From: Nymphaea colorata
Lineage: Eukaryota > Streptophyta > Magnoliopsida > Nymphaeales > Nymphaeaceae
Direction: 5' to 3'
NCBI RefSeq assembly: GCF_008831285.2
Contig: NC_045147.1
Location: 16,222,854-16,286,853 of the forward strand
Length of the DNA: 64,000 nt
Under the pieces are notes generated by a model. The model saw only the letters and a list, made by a program, of their open reading frames with translations, searched no databases and was not told where the DNA came from. Below are positions 1-12,100 of this stretch, piece by piece. Numbering within the stretch: position 1 is the stretch's first letter; each line of letters begins with the position of its first letter. The position numbers and the translations under genes are program-made.

Positions 1-1106
1 GGAGCGGCGGCGGGTGCCTGGAAGGCTGCTTCGCCTAATGCGCCGGATGGGAAGGGATGGAGGAGGTGAGGGAACGGAAGGAAGACACCATGCACCACGA
101 CGTGGAGGTTGACGAGCACGTCCGGCGACCGGATGGGCACGTAATTAATCCGGACGCCGTCGCCGGTGCTCGTGACGACTAGCCTCTCCCCTCTGGCCAG
201 CGTCGGCAAGACCGTGCCCAGCGGCATGGCCATGAGGTCGGCGTGGGTGAGGAAGCGGTTCGGCACGATGTGGAATCGGACGTTGTGGACGTAGGCGTGG
301 CCGCCGGAGAAGATGGCGCCGTCGTCGAGGGCGAAGACCGTCATGTTCTGGAGGCGCACGAGATCGGGGTACCTGATCCGCATGGCGAGCGCCAGAATGC
401 TGTAGCCGTTCTCTCTGAGGCTCAGCATCGCGTGGCGGAGCATCAGACTCACGACGGACGTAGTCGACGGTTGGGCGTAGGGTCCGAGTGGAAATGGCAT
501 ATCGGCGGTTGGGGTGGGAAGGTCGCCTTCGTTAGACCGGGAGGCGTCGTCTGCAGTGGCGGTGGTGTTCGGAACGGTTTCCGTGAGCGGCGAGTAGCAG
601 GAGGAGGGCGGGAGTGGGGCAATTGGGGCTTGAATCCCATGCACAACGAGGGTACCATCGTTGTACATGTCGGGTTCCACGATGGGGACGGAGTTCACAA
701 GAATGGCGGCCATGGTGGTGGCGTTGTCCTGGTGAGTGAAGGCGAGGCACCGGCCGGGGCTTATGGTGCCGAGGACGCTGTGCGGCTTCAGCTTGTAGAG
801 GAACTGAAAGGTGAAGCTGCCAGGGACGGTGTGCTCGTTGATGAGGAAGGTGGAGGCGTCGATAGAGTCGTTCACAGGAACGAAAACCGTGACGGGGAGG
901 TTCCAGGCGGAGAATAGAGAGGAGTCGGAGAAGGAAGGGATGGCAGACGCCAGCTGCGTGTAGCCAAGCGAAGTCAGGGCGGAGGAGAGGTGGTGGCCGA
1001 TGGACGGGAGCGGAGGCATGGAGCCGGTGTTAACATCACGGAGTTGGAAGCAGAAGGACGGTGTGAAGAGCAAGGCAAGAAGGAAAGAGAAGAGAAAGGA
1101 TGCCAT
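1..1106 (-). CDS. Fasciclin-like arabinogalactan protein (FLA21-like), 3' end cut by window
   Basis: About 368 codons are open on the minus strand from an ATG at 1106, with no stop before the window edge, so the C-terminus is missing. The N-terminus (MASFLFSFLLALLFTPSFC) is a classical signal peptide, so the product should be secreted to the wall or cell surface. Two FAS1-type domains are visible. The first, about residues 30-165, has an H1-like TVFVPVND motif and an H2-like VVHGI motif. The second, about 225-350, runs from MLRHAMLSLRENGYSIL to VVVHGVF. A Pro/Ser/Thr-rich linker lies between them. Two FAS1 domains with short AGP-type stretches fit the FLA19/20/21 group rather than GPI-anchored single-domain FLAs. 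The start at 1106 has a strong ACCATGG context. An in-frame ATG at 1136 adds ten residues ahead of the signal peptide in a weaker context. FLAs act in cell-wall adhesion and assembly; the exact role here is unknown. Confidence 0.85.
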   Translation of the reverse strand, partial: MASFLFSFLLALLFTPSFCFQLRDVNTGSMPPLPSIGHHLSSALTSLGYTQLASAIPSFSDSSLFSAWNLPVTVFVPVNDSIDASTFLINEHTVPGSFTFQFLYKLKPHSVLGTISPGRCLAFTHQDNATTMAAILVNSVPIVEPDMYNDGTLVVHGIQAPIAPLPPSSCYSPLTETVPNTTATADDASRSNEGDLPTPTADMPFPLGPYAQPSTTSVVSLMLRHAMLSLRENGYSILALAMRIRYPDLVRLQNMTVFALDDGAIFSGGHAYVHNVRFHIVPNRFLTHADLMAMPLGTVLPTLARGERLVVTSTGDGVRINYVPIRSPDVLVNLHVVVHGVFLPFPHLLHPFPSGALGEAAFQAPAAA

Positions 1107-2932
1107 GGTGGGAATCAGGGGATGGAAGTTGCGCATCAGAAGCAGCGCTAAACAATGTTTTTATTGCAGAGAGGGAGAGAGAGAGAGGTGGCAACTGTGG
1201 AAGGAATGGCTATTCGGAACTTAAGTAGGATGAAGAAGAGACTTCTTGGTTGGCAGTTAGGATTTCTCGTTGTAAGGGATCAGATGTAGAGGTCGTTTCG
1301 TTATTTTTTTTCTTGTGTTCTTGTTCTCGTCTCTGGTTCTTGATTTTTGCCTCTCTTTCTCGGCCGGTTCTTGATTTTTATTTGATGTAATTCATCTAGT
1401 TTGCCTTCTTTGAGAACTGTAGTCTAAAACCATGCTTCATCAGGAACACATTTTTAGCAGTGTACTTGTAAGGTGCAGACACTCGATATACACTTACTGT
1501 ATCAAACCATAAATATTAGGTCCACATATATGCAGATTGGAATTATATTATTCTTCGTATCTGCTTTGATCAAATTAAATAGATAAATTTGATAGTTTTC
1601 ATATTTGTACATGCCAAAGAGGTGGCACTTGGATCAGCTAATTTTTCATATTCAACTTACAATACCATTTATGATTTCTACCCATTTCCACCTCAACTGA
1701 GCCAAACTGGAAGCTCAACCCACCAACGCAGCATGTTCATTCTAAAACCATGATTTCCAGATCTAGGTCAACTAGTTTTAGATAACTGTGCCTTTGCTTA
1801 TTCCTATCCTTCATGGCCAAATGGTCACATCTGTTAATCCAAGGTTTCATTTCATGAACAACTTCCCATAATCGTGTCTTCAATTTGGTTTCGTTTTACT
1901 TGCTTTCGTTTCAATCCAGGCCGACTGAACTTGATTTTGGCAACATTGGTACTCTGCACTAGCATTAGAAACAGCAAACTCATTCGATGGTTATTCACCT
2001 GGGCCTTTGACGAGATGTCAAATTTATAATTCCTTGAAAATGGTTGCAAATCAATATGTAAGTAGTTTTTTCCTGGAAAACTGAAGATAATATTCTTGTT
2101 ACTGTAGAATTCTCATGTATCATATTCTTCTCTTACCGTTTTTGTTTCTGCTGGCAGGTTATAAACTATTCTAAACCCACATCTGCCGGTGCCGAGTGCA
2201 TTGATCCAGATTGTTCTTGGGTCGAGCAATGGTAAAAATCCAGCACTTGTGACATGGCACCTAAGAATATCAACGATTATGATTGATTTTTTTGGGGACT
2301 TCTGTACTACAAATGGGACTTTCTACTAAACAAATATGACCTAGAAAAAACCTGGATTATAATTGAACCATTATCACATATATGCTAATGTCTTTGGAAA
2401 TATGGCGTGATAATATTGACGAAATAGATAAAAAGGATCTCCAATACATCACACCAACAAATTAAGTTATCACTATAGTGTCGCAGTATTTTCCCCTTTC
2501 CTAAGAAAAAAAATTGGTCAACATATTTTGAACCTTTCCTTTCAAATTTTTTTTTCTTTTGGCATTCTAAAAACTATTGTGAATCTGTCCAATGTTATAC
2601 AAAACTCATAATTTCATATTTTTCTAGTACGATTTGTATACAGTTTTTGTCTCTTTTTGATTTTTTTAGATTTTCTGATTTTTTTTTATGATAAACACCA
2701 AATAAAAAATAAAATATTTGTGGCAAGGAATTGTACTCCTGATTATGTCAGTCCAGCTTAAGAGGGAACCTAAAGCTTGTGCTGATAATTCTGAAGCCAA
2801 TTCTGCTAGAGTGGTGGCTTACTAAGTTCCGGATGCAAGGCCAATTTTGCCTGCACAATAACTTTTGCTAAATCGCTTTCTTGAAATGTTGACATTAACA
2901 AGCTTAGAACATGTGTTTTCTTTCCCCTGTCC

Positions 2933-3080
2933 TTGGTGTGTGTGTGTTTTCTTCCCCCCCTGTCTCTGTGAGTGTGTGCATGTGGGTGTTTCTGCTTGTG
3001 TCTTTGTGGCTGCTCGCAGATGCACATGCCAATGTGCCTGTACATGCATGCATACCATCATGTGTGTGTGTGTGTGTTTT
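2933..3080. repeat. TG-rich low-complexity tract
   Basis: Alternating TG/TGTG words with scattered ATG and CATG run through this stretch. Several overlapping Cys/Val/His-rich ORFs on both strands are artefacts of the repeat. Confidence 0.7.
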
Positions 3081-4324
3081 TTATGAACATGTATGTTTGT
3101 AAATAGAAAAAAAGCTCGGTTCATTATAGTCGCAGCCATAAGAACGATAAATAATGTTAAAATATGCGTAAAATATTAAATTTAGGGTCTGGAAATGTCA
3201 TATATTTTGAATGCTTATTCATCCTGAATTCTGATGTGCAGAAGTTCGCTCCCTTGGAGAACGTCCAATGATCTCTGCAAGGGGGCTTTTTGACATCTGT
3301 AATTATTTTATGAGTCTGTTTTAAAGATTAAAGATGGAGACAGTTTTCCTGGAATATCAAAAACTATTTCATGAATTTGTCTCAAATTTTTAAATATATT
3401 TCTCGTTGCCAAACAGCAGCCCTAGTTTAAAGGGCGCATTGAATGCTCCAACTATGCCAAATAAAGATAACCATGAAAGGGAACAAATTCAAATAGATTT
3501 GGAGCCTGTTTTTTTAAGACTGCCAGGTCCGATCCAGATCCACTTGCAACTGTTCTCCTTGCCTGACCCAGGGTAGGAGAAGCAAGATCAATAGTGACAT
3601 CGAAAAGGGCTTTAACTGGATAGTGGACTCTCGGCCCTATAAAATTCGATCCAGGCCCGGATATTTTACTTCACAACGGCCACGATTGACATGGAACCTG
3701 CCAAGTGCCGTGGCACGCGAGGATGTTAGGATAGTATAGTCATATGTAGCTTTCCTACTGGTATTAGTGGAAAGGCACTGCCACCCAAGGTCACGGAAGG
3801 GCCGAAGCCCTCGTGAACCGCGGTCTTTTCTTCTCTAACAAGCTACCCGGAATACCCCTAACAAATGCCGGAAAGACCGCCACGGGGTGGCTTCCAGCAA
3901 AAACGGAGGCCCGAGATCCGAAGGAAGCCTCGACCCGAACCCAGATCCAAGTCCGAGCTTGATCCAAAATGGTAGAGGCGGGTCAGGTTTTGATCCAAAT
4001 CACGTGGGCTTCTGTGGACCCAGATGCAGCCTTAGATATTCTTCCAAGATCCGGTTGGTGTCTCGTAGATCCTCCGCATTTTTTTTAAAATTAAAACACG
4101 TCGCATCTGAGAAATGGATCCTTCTTAAGAGCCCATTTAAATAATGTTTGACGACAAAACGAGAGCCACTAAAATCCTAATATTTATCTTATTTACTGTT
4201 GTGTGATTGGACTTGAGCCGAACGGAATTCAAATGCTCCGTATCCCATGTATTTCTAAGTGCTAACTAACACCACCTTCCAAATCGACAAAACTTGATAA
4301 AATTTAAATTTAGTGCACCTTTTT

Positions 4325-4357
4325 CATATATATATATATATAAATAATAAATAAATA

Positions 4358-4392
<35 letters not shown>
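4325..4392. repeat. AT/ATAA microsatellite
   Basis: (TA)n, then (AAATA)n-like units, then (TA)n. Confidence 0.8.
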
Positions 4393-4397
<5 letters not shown>

Positions 4398-4775
4398 TCC
4401 AAGAAATGGTCACCCACCCTTCACATTCTTTCTCTTATAACACAAGGAAACAGTGGCCCATCTACACGTGGGTGGGTGGGCATTTCTTGAACAGCTTAAT
4501 AAAGTTTATTTATTTACATATTGGTTGCCTTTAATCATTTGCTTATTTGTATATTATACTGGTGTTCTTAATTTATTGGCTTTGTACCTTTCAATTATTT
4601 TATTACATATTGAAAAGTTCCGAAATTATTTTAAATAAATGTCCTTCAACCATGGTTTGGCTTGTAAGAATATGATTTGATATCAAATTTATTTGTTTGG
4701 ATGTGCTGATATTTTTCAAGTCAGCATCGAGAAAAAGCAAAAGTTATGAACGTCACGAGACTTTTCCTTTTCCGT

Positions 4776-5060
4776 GCTCATAAATTCGTAATTGCTTTGA
4801 GAACGACACTAGGACTAGGAGGCGGTGAGACAGCAACGTATCGGATTTGGACCGAAGATCCGGTCGAATCCGATGCTCATAAATTCGGAACTGCTTTGAG
4901 AACGATACTAGGAGGCGGTGAGACAGTGACGTATCGGACTTGGATCCAGGATCCCATCGAATCCGATGCTCATAAATTCGTAACTGCTTTGAGAACGATA
5001 CTAGGAGGCGGTGAGACAGTGACGTATCGGATTTGGATCCAAGATCCGATCGAAGCAGAT
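4776..5060 (+). repeat. Three-unit 93-99 bp minisatellite upstream of the kinase
   Basis: Three direct units begin at 4776, 4875 and 4968, each starting GCTCATAAATTCG and ending near CGAATCCGAT or CGAAGCAGAT. Units 2 and 3 are 93 bp and unit 1 is 99 bp because of a duplicated GGACTA. All lengths are multiples of three, so an ORF (4746-5156) stays open through the array with a repeating AHKF..ALRT.LGGGET..YR.W..DP peptide. No known domain is recognisable. The array ends about 150 bp before the probable 5'UTR of the kinase gene. Confidence 0.85.
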
Positions 5061-5436
5061 CCAGTGTTTTGTCTTTTTTGTTCTGTTCTCATCTGCGCGG
5101 ACAAGAAGACGTCCGAGAGCAACTTCGGGTCCCGAAAATCCCGGCACTTGAATTGAGGACAATATGGTAGTTATTCTATCTGTGTGAGGATAGGAAAGGC
5201 AAAACGAATTCCCGCATCTCTCCGTTTAGTGTCTGCAGTAGAGTGGCGAACCGGAAATGGGTCGCAGGTGCGTCAGCGAACGTTGGGGGCGGACTCCAGC
5301 TAGCCGTTGCGACAGGAACCGCAGTCGCCGTCGATGCCCGGCCGAGAAGGGTCGCCTTGTGGTTTCGTCTCTCTTTTGCTCTTTTGTGAATCTTATTCTC
5401 TGTCGTCGTTCTTCTGATTGGCTTCTTCTTTGATCT

Positions 5437-6039
5437 GTAAGTCCGTGGCTCTTTATGCTGTCACTTTTGTTTTATTGATGTTGGAACGCCTTCCGTTGAG
5501 AATGGTAGAGGTTTTGCAGTTTGGAGAGAGGAATTTCGTCAATGCAAGCCACTTTCAGCTTCCTTTTATCTCTTCGTTTCTTTCTTTTATCTTCTTATCG
5601 GGGTTTCTGCTGGGTTGTGAGAGTTTTAGGGCTGGATATCTGGGGGAGGAGGGGGGTTTATTTTTGTGGGCAGTGGTGCTGACTCTGAAGATTGTTGAGA
5701 GCCTCGTAGGATTAGGTTCTGAGGGATATTTTGTTGCGAGGCATTTCGGCCGGCGTGTTGCTGTGCTTTTTTGGTTTATTCGATTTGTTTTTCTTCTTTT
5801 TGATGAATTTTTTGTTGACAAGTGGGGAAAAAAGCGAAAAAAAAAGTTTACTGAATGCTATGTTAGACGAGTTGTTATCGTAGTATGATGCATTTCATTT
5901 TTATTTTTTCAGAAGTGCATGAGCTTTATTTGTATCTGTTGCATTCCTTTATTACCTATAAGATCTCTTTCTGATTTCTTTAAAGATTATCCGGAGTAGG
6001 CTTTTTTGTTCTGTTTTCTACTGATCACTATTTTTTCAG
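5437..6039 (+). other. Probable 5'UTR intron of the DYRK-kinase gene
   Basis: A GTAAGT-like donor (CTGTAAGTCC at 5435) follows a CT-rich stretch typical of a plant leader. A strong acceptor (TTTTTTCAG ending at 6039) lies 153 bp before the kinase start codon. The segment between is T-rich, as plant introns are. An ORF covering 5418-5888 crosses the donor and looks non-coding. The splice sites are inferred from sequence only. Confidence 0.45.
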
Positions 6040-6049
6040 ATCCCGGCAG

Positions 6050-6189
6050 ATGTCTCATTAATGCGTGGCCTAGAGGATGACTGGGTTGGGGAACTATATT
6101 GAAAGAAAACTATGAAAAATTGGAGCCTTTTTCTGCTACGGAGGGCCCGTTGTCGCAAGCTCGGTTTCGGAGCCTCTGGTGGCAGTTGA
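6050..6189 (+). promoter_or_regulatory. Three short upstream ORFs in the kinase leader
   Basis: Between the predicted leader acceptor and the kinase ATG there are three ATG-initiated ORFs. uORF1 is at 6050-6061 (MSH). uORF2 is at 6061-6102 (MRGLEDDWVGELY); its ATG overlaps the uORF1 stop as TAATG. uORF3 is at 6112-6189 (25 codons, basic in the middle) and ends three bases before the main ATG at 6193. All three terminate before the main start, so they could lower or condition kinase translation by reinitiation. Whether all lie in the mature mRNA depends on the inferred 5'UTR intron. Confidence 0.5.
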
Positions 6190-6192
6190 AAA

Positions 6193-9100
6193 ATGGGAGA
6201 TACAGTGGAGGTCATATTGGATTACTTGAGACGGCATCGGTTTACACGGGCCGAGGCTGCTCTGAGGAGGGAGCTCGGGAGTCGTCAGGATTCTAATGGT
6301 GGGCCTCCTCATCCGCCCCTTGAAGACTTCGGTAAATTTAAGGAAAGGAAAGATGAAGATGATGGTACTTCCGAAGGATTCAGAAGCACTTCCGAGTCTA
6401 GTGAACCGGGAAAGCTGAAGAATCGGGTATCTGCAAGCCCACCAGTTAGCGATTCGTCTTCGGAGCTTATAATCAAGGAGGTTGAATGTGGAACTGTTAC
6501 AAATGGGTCTGAGAGGAGATGGAAGAACATCGATTCTGTTTTGAGCAATGGATTAGGTATCCCTGAGATAACTACTGCCAATCAAACTGAAAGGGCAAGT
6601 GAGAAGAGGTTTGATTTACCACAAGGACCGGTGGACTTGCAAAGCTTCAGCGTTCCAAACACATCTGCAGGTCTTTATGCATGGGATTTTAAAGCAGCAG
6701 CTGATGGCAACTTCAAGAATTCTGTCACCACTGTGGAGAAATTTTCAGATCTTCAAATGTCTGGGGATACCAAACATCATGCTGGGGATAGCTCAAGTAA
6801 AAACAGTTCGGTAAAAAGCATGAGAACTGCTGGAGATGACTGTGAATGGTATAATGGCAGCAGCCTGCAGAGCCAAAGTTGGAATCTTGGCCCAAAAGGT
6901 TGTGCCAGGGACTCCACTACATTGGAGGCATTACCATTAAATGCTGCTTGTGTGAGTAATGAGGCTAAAGTTAAGCACGAGAGGACCCAGAGATGGGAGC
7001 CTAGTGAAATTGACAAGAGATGCAAAACCTTTGAAGCGTGGTCATCTTTGGATGGGATTAAGCATGGTGGTTGCCATTTTAACGGCAAATCACTGGAATA
7101 TATGTGGTCAAAAAGTGAGGGAACCTCACATCCTTCCCTGGAGGTATGGAAAGAGTGCTCCATTAAGACAGTCTGTCCATCCCCCACATGTAAACCATCA
7201 TCTGAATGCAGAAACATTCTTGGTACAACTTCTGGATGTTCTGACAGCGTTGATGAAGAAAGTAAATGTGAAGGTGAAAGAACAAATTTTATATCTGCCA
7301 AAAATACTCACATTGCTCAAACTCCTTTCGTCATGGCAACGTCTGAAGCCTGTCCTGAGCAACTGAATGTTGAAGGCTTGGGGCTGTTTAATAGCAAAGA
7401 AAATCACAGGGAAGAGCTGCCACAGTTACCACCTGTGAGGTTAAAATCGGAAGAGAAGCCCATTAGCATCCATTGGGAAGAGGAGGGCCATTATGGATTA
7501 GGATCAAGACCTTCACCTGCTGATAACACCTTCTCAATAGGGTCCTTTCTGGATGTTCCTGTTGGGCAAGACATCAATTCTTCAGGTTGTTTGGATAACT
7601 ACTGATAATCTTATTGTGACGTGGATTGCCAATTTTTAATGTTTATTTAATATTTGTTATCTGTGGTTGAGGCTGCTTGACCATTGACCCTCAAAATAAT
7701 TTAACCAGTAGATTGATTATTCTGTTAATCATGTTTTTACATATAAAGCAGTTTTCTTCCGGGATTTAGATCTAATTCTTGCTTCATTTAAATTTGTCTC
7801 AAAAGGGTTACAGGTAAAGCAAAAAAAAAAAAGAAAAAAAAAAGAAAAAAGAAAAAAAGACATGTTGTTGAAGCTGATTAACCTATAGTGTATGTTAACT
7901 TGGTCACCTGATGCTTAAGTATTATTAACCAAACATTAATCACTTTGGTAGCTAAATCCAGTATCTTATATGCACAATATCTTCCTGTTTCTCAACATAT
8001 GCCATATCTATGATGGTTTTTGTTAATGGTTCTAAGAAAAAGCACACATAAATGTTGCTTGCCTTATGTTTGTTTATAATGTGCGGCCACACTTTTAATC
8101 CCTTGCATTTCTTTTACAACGTGTAGCCCACACTTTTAATGTAACGTTTAATATTTTTAAGTGTGTGGTTTGGCATGGGTATGAAGTATGGATCTCAGCT
8201 GCCACATGCTATTGCAATGGTTCAAGTTTTATACAGCATTTCCTGTTTAGGGTTAAACTTTTCAAACCATGGTTGCTAATTAGGAAGGTTTCAATTTTAA
8301 ACATAGAAATAGCAACTGAGCAGTCTGACAACCATTGGTTTGGTCGCAACAGCTACTTTCTTTTGCAGAATTTATATTAGTTCTCTAATGTATTTGTTCT
8401 GCACCTTCAGCACCAGGTATTTGTTGGTTACCCAACTTAATTACATGATTTTTAGCAATACAAGTTGAAACACTTAACTATCCTTTGCAAAAATGTGGCA
8501 GAAGTTGTCTATTACATGATGTTGCATGTTTTGTTATATCTTTCAAGCATTAAGCTTCTTTTCTAAATCAACAGGTGGTAAAAAGACAGCTGGAAGTGGT
8601 TGGCTGTCGGTGAGTCAGGGAATTGCAGAGGACACTTATGTGCTTGCTACATTTGCTGATGGCTTGAATGAGCCTGTAGACTATCCAAATGAATATTGGG
8701 ACTCAGATGAGTATGAAGATGACGATGATGTTGGCTACATGAGACAGCCTATTGAAGATGAGTCTTGGTTTCTGGCCCATGAAATAGATTATCCAAGTGA
8801 TAATGAGAAGGGAATAGGGCACACTAATCTTTCTGATGAACAGCAGAGGGTCCCAGCAAAAGATGATGATGATCAATCCTTTGCAGAAGAGGATTCTTAC
8901 TTTTCTGGTGAGCAATATTTGCAAGCCAAGAACATTGAGCAAGTTGTTGCATCTGAGGACCCAACAATATCTATGACTGAAATGTATGGAAGAACTGATG
9001 AAAATGATCTGATTGCTCAATATGATGGGCAGTTGATGGATGAGGAGGAGCTAAACCTGATGCGCACAGAGTCTGTCTGGCAGGGTTTTGTTACTCAAAC

Positions 9101-12100
9101 AAATGAGCTAATTATGCTTGGAAATGCGGAAGATTTAAGTGAGCATGGACACCCTCAGCACGATGACCCATGCATTGATGAAGACCAACTTGGTTCTGTC
9201 AGGTCAATAGGTGTAGGAATTAGTAGTGATGCTGCTGACTTTGGCAGCGAAGTGCAGGAAAGTTTGATAGGAGACAGCAGTGAAGGGGACTTGGAGTATT
9301 TTCCTGAACAGGACATAAGTGTTTGTGGATCCAAACATGTGCAAAATAAAAAATCAGAAAGATCACATGGGAGACTGGGCACACACAGAGCAAAGATGTC
9401 TAAACCAGTCTCAAGTAAAGGAATTATTTTTTCTGAGAATGATGGTTGTGCTCCTGGAATGGCTTATGCTGATAGTGGATTTTCATTTCCATCTTCTTTG
9501 CACAATGAGGAAATGCTGAAGCCTGATGCTAGTCAGTGGCCAAGAAAGGATGACAGGCTGGCTGGCAATTGTTATCCCAATGATTTTGGTGATAGGTTGT
9601 CTGAGAATTGTGACAGGTTGGCAACATGGAGGAGAAAAAGCTCTTCGTCATCTTCTATGAAGAGCTCAAGGGATGAGGGTGTCACCAACACAAGAGCGTC
9701 AGCCCAATCTGCTTCCTCATCAGTCTCAAATTCAAACTATGGTTATGCAGAGAGAAAGAGTATGAACAATGTGGAAGATGAGAATGGAAGTGATGCTAAG
9801 GAAGAGGATGCAGCCCTAATGCTGGAGGATGAGGAAGTGGCTGCTGTCCAAGAGCAAGTGAGTCAGATAAAAGCACAGGAGGAGGAATATGAAACTTTTA
9901 ACCTTAAGATTGTGCATCGAAAGAATAGGTGAATTTCTTGATTCTGTTATTTCAGATTTGCCTTTTTCTTCTCTTTATATTGGTAGTTGCTACAACATCT
10001 AGAAGTGTAATGGTTTTTGTTGGGGTTCCCTCTTAGGTTGTTCTGTTAGTTCTCTAAGCAAGTGTACTTTAAAAGTTTTTATATCACTGCTCTTGTTTCC
10101 ATGTTTTTTATTTGTATGTAAGCCTAACCTTGTGATTTGATATATTATTGGTCAGAACGGGCTTTGAGGAAGATAAAAATTTCCATGTTGTCTTGAACTC
10201 GGTGATTGCTGGGCGCTACCATGTTACAGAATATTTAGGCTCTGCTGCGTTTAGCAAAGCAATTCAAGCACATGATCTACATACTGGTATGGATGTCTGT
10301 GTTAAGATCATCAAGAACAACAAAGATTTCTTTGATCAGAGTCTTGATGAGATAAAGCTGCTTAAATTTGTCAACAAGCATGATCCTGCAGACAAGTACC
10401 ACATACTTCGTCTCTATGATTATTTCTACTATCGGGTGAGTGGAATTGATTCTTTACTACTCATGTGATTATAGACTTGAGTGTACTGTTCATGTATGTA
10501 GCTGTGCTACCTTGTTAATCCAGTAGTTCCTAAGTCACCTGCCTTTATGGCTTTAGGTTGTGCTACCTTAGAGGCACTAGTGCTGTATTATGCAGAATAT
10601 GATTGTTCAATCAACTTTGTTAACCTGATGTTCATTGGACATCTCAGCATATGCTTTATTATTTTTAAGATGAAGAAGCACAAATGCAATGAGATAAAAT
10701 GACTTTAAAACGATCTTCTGCTTTGCTTTCTGAGTCTTTTTCCTTGTTGATCAGGAACACTTGTTGATTGTCTGTGAACTTCTCAAGGCAAACTTGTATG
10801 AATTTCATAAGTTCAATAGAGAATCTGGAGGGGAGGTTTACTTTACAATGCCAAGATTGCAGGTATTTTTACTGCAAGTTTGTTAGGTGTATCAGCTAAT
10901 TCTTCAGTTTAGATGGGCCGTGGATCAGTTAATCCTTCAGTTTGCTATTCGTATTTGGTTTTGAAATCCTTTTCTCGTCCAACAGTGGTGATCATTTTAT
11001 GCAGTCTATTACTATTCAATGTCTGGAGGCTGTCCAGTTCTTGCATGGTCTTGGTCTTATCCACTGTGATCTGAAGCCTGAGAACATCCTAGTGAAGAGC
11101 TATAGTAGATGTGAAGTTAAGGTCATTGATCTGGGCAGTAGTTGCTTTGAAACGGACCATCTTTGCTCTTATGTTCAGTCTCGGTCATATCGTGCACCAG
11201 AGGTTATCTTGGGCCTTCCATATGACAAGAAAATAGATATTTGGTCCCTTGGTTGTATCTTGGCAGAACTTTGCACTGGAAATGTAAGTTGGCTGTGCTT
11301 TACTTTTCATAATTTCTTAATTCTTTTTCTGTTAATAATTCATTGTTTAAGTGCAACATGATGCTTCTTGAAACTTTGATAATTCATTTTGATCCTGTTC
11401 GGTTTTTGGGTTTAACATTTTATTATTAATGTTTTGAAAATTTTTGTGGTTGAATATATACTAAAGTAATGATGCTTTAGTTAGCATTCACTTGTTTTCC
11501 AGGCTAGATTGATCATTCTTGTTCCAAAAGTCGTCAGTGGCAGTAGGTGCCTGGCAACACATCACTCTAATTGTGAAGTGAAAGCTTCACCTTGTAGCCA
11601 ATTTATTCCAACTAACAAGAAAATAGCTTCAGAAGTGTTACAAGTTCATTCTTAAAGTTGGAATTGAATGCTCAAGCTATAAACTCATGATAATCTAAAC
11701 CACATGCGAGCCATGAGGATTTTATAAGTTTGAAACATCTGATAGATGACTGGCGAAAAAGTATCTTAAACAGACTCTAGTAAAAGACAAATACATCCAG
11801 AATTTGTATGTGAAGTTGCACATGGATGCTGTGTCGTGTCAAAATGGGTTGCTGACTGGCCACAACATATACAGTTGACCATAAGTTATCTACCATTACA
11901 TTCAATCACACAAGTGACCTCTTGGACTTTATAAACAGCACTGACCATTATATTGCAAGAAAAATCATTTGAATATTCATGTTGGGTCGTGATCCTGCTA
12001 TCGATAACCCACTAACAGAAGTTCACTGGGCGGTTTTCCAGCTTATGGTTCATACTTCATATCACACAGATAAACACCGATTGTAATGCATGCAAGCAGA

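Larger units (their letters stand above)
1107..5229. other. Intergenic region between the divergent FLA and DYRK-kinase genes
   Basis: This stretch holds the 5' flanks of two divergently transcribed genes. Next to the FLA start the minus strand has a CT-rich leader (about 1165-1195). The rest is AT-rich with no credible coding exon. It contains a TG-rich tract near 2935-3080, an AT microsatellite at 4325-4392, a region at 3530-4080 with recurrent GATCC/GATCCA words and a CACGTG G-box near 4000, and the three-unit minisatellite at 4776-5060. The 3530-4080 segment has a higher GC content than its surroundings and may be transposon debris, but I could not identify termini. Confidence 0.5.

Noticed and set aside
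243-917. 224-codon plus-strand ORF opposite the FLA gene
   Set aside because: Its peptide is low-complexity Gly/Val/Glu-rich and lies antisense to a well-supported two-FAS1 protein in GC-rich DNA. It is a shadow frame.
2806-3139. Overlapping Cys/His/Val-rich ORFs on both strands
   Set aside because: They arise from TG/CA repeats and have no splice or family support.
4776-5060. CRISPR-like or coding repeat array
   Set aside because: Only three long direct units without spacers, in plant nuclear DNA. It is a minisatellite; coding status is unsupported.
5418-5888. 156-codon ORF before the kinase
   Set aside because: It is T-rich, crosses a good splice donor at 5437 and lies in the probable 5'UTR intron. 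The hydrophobic peptide reflects T richness.
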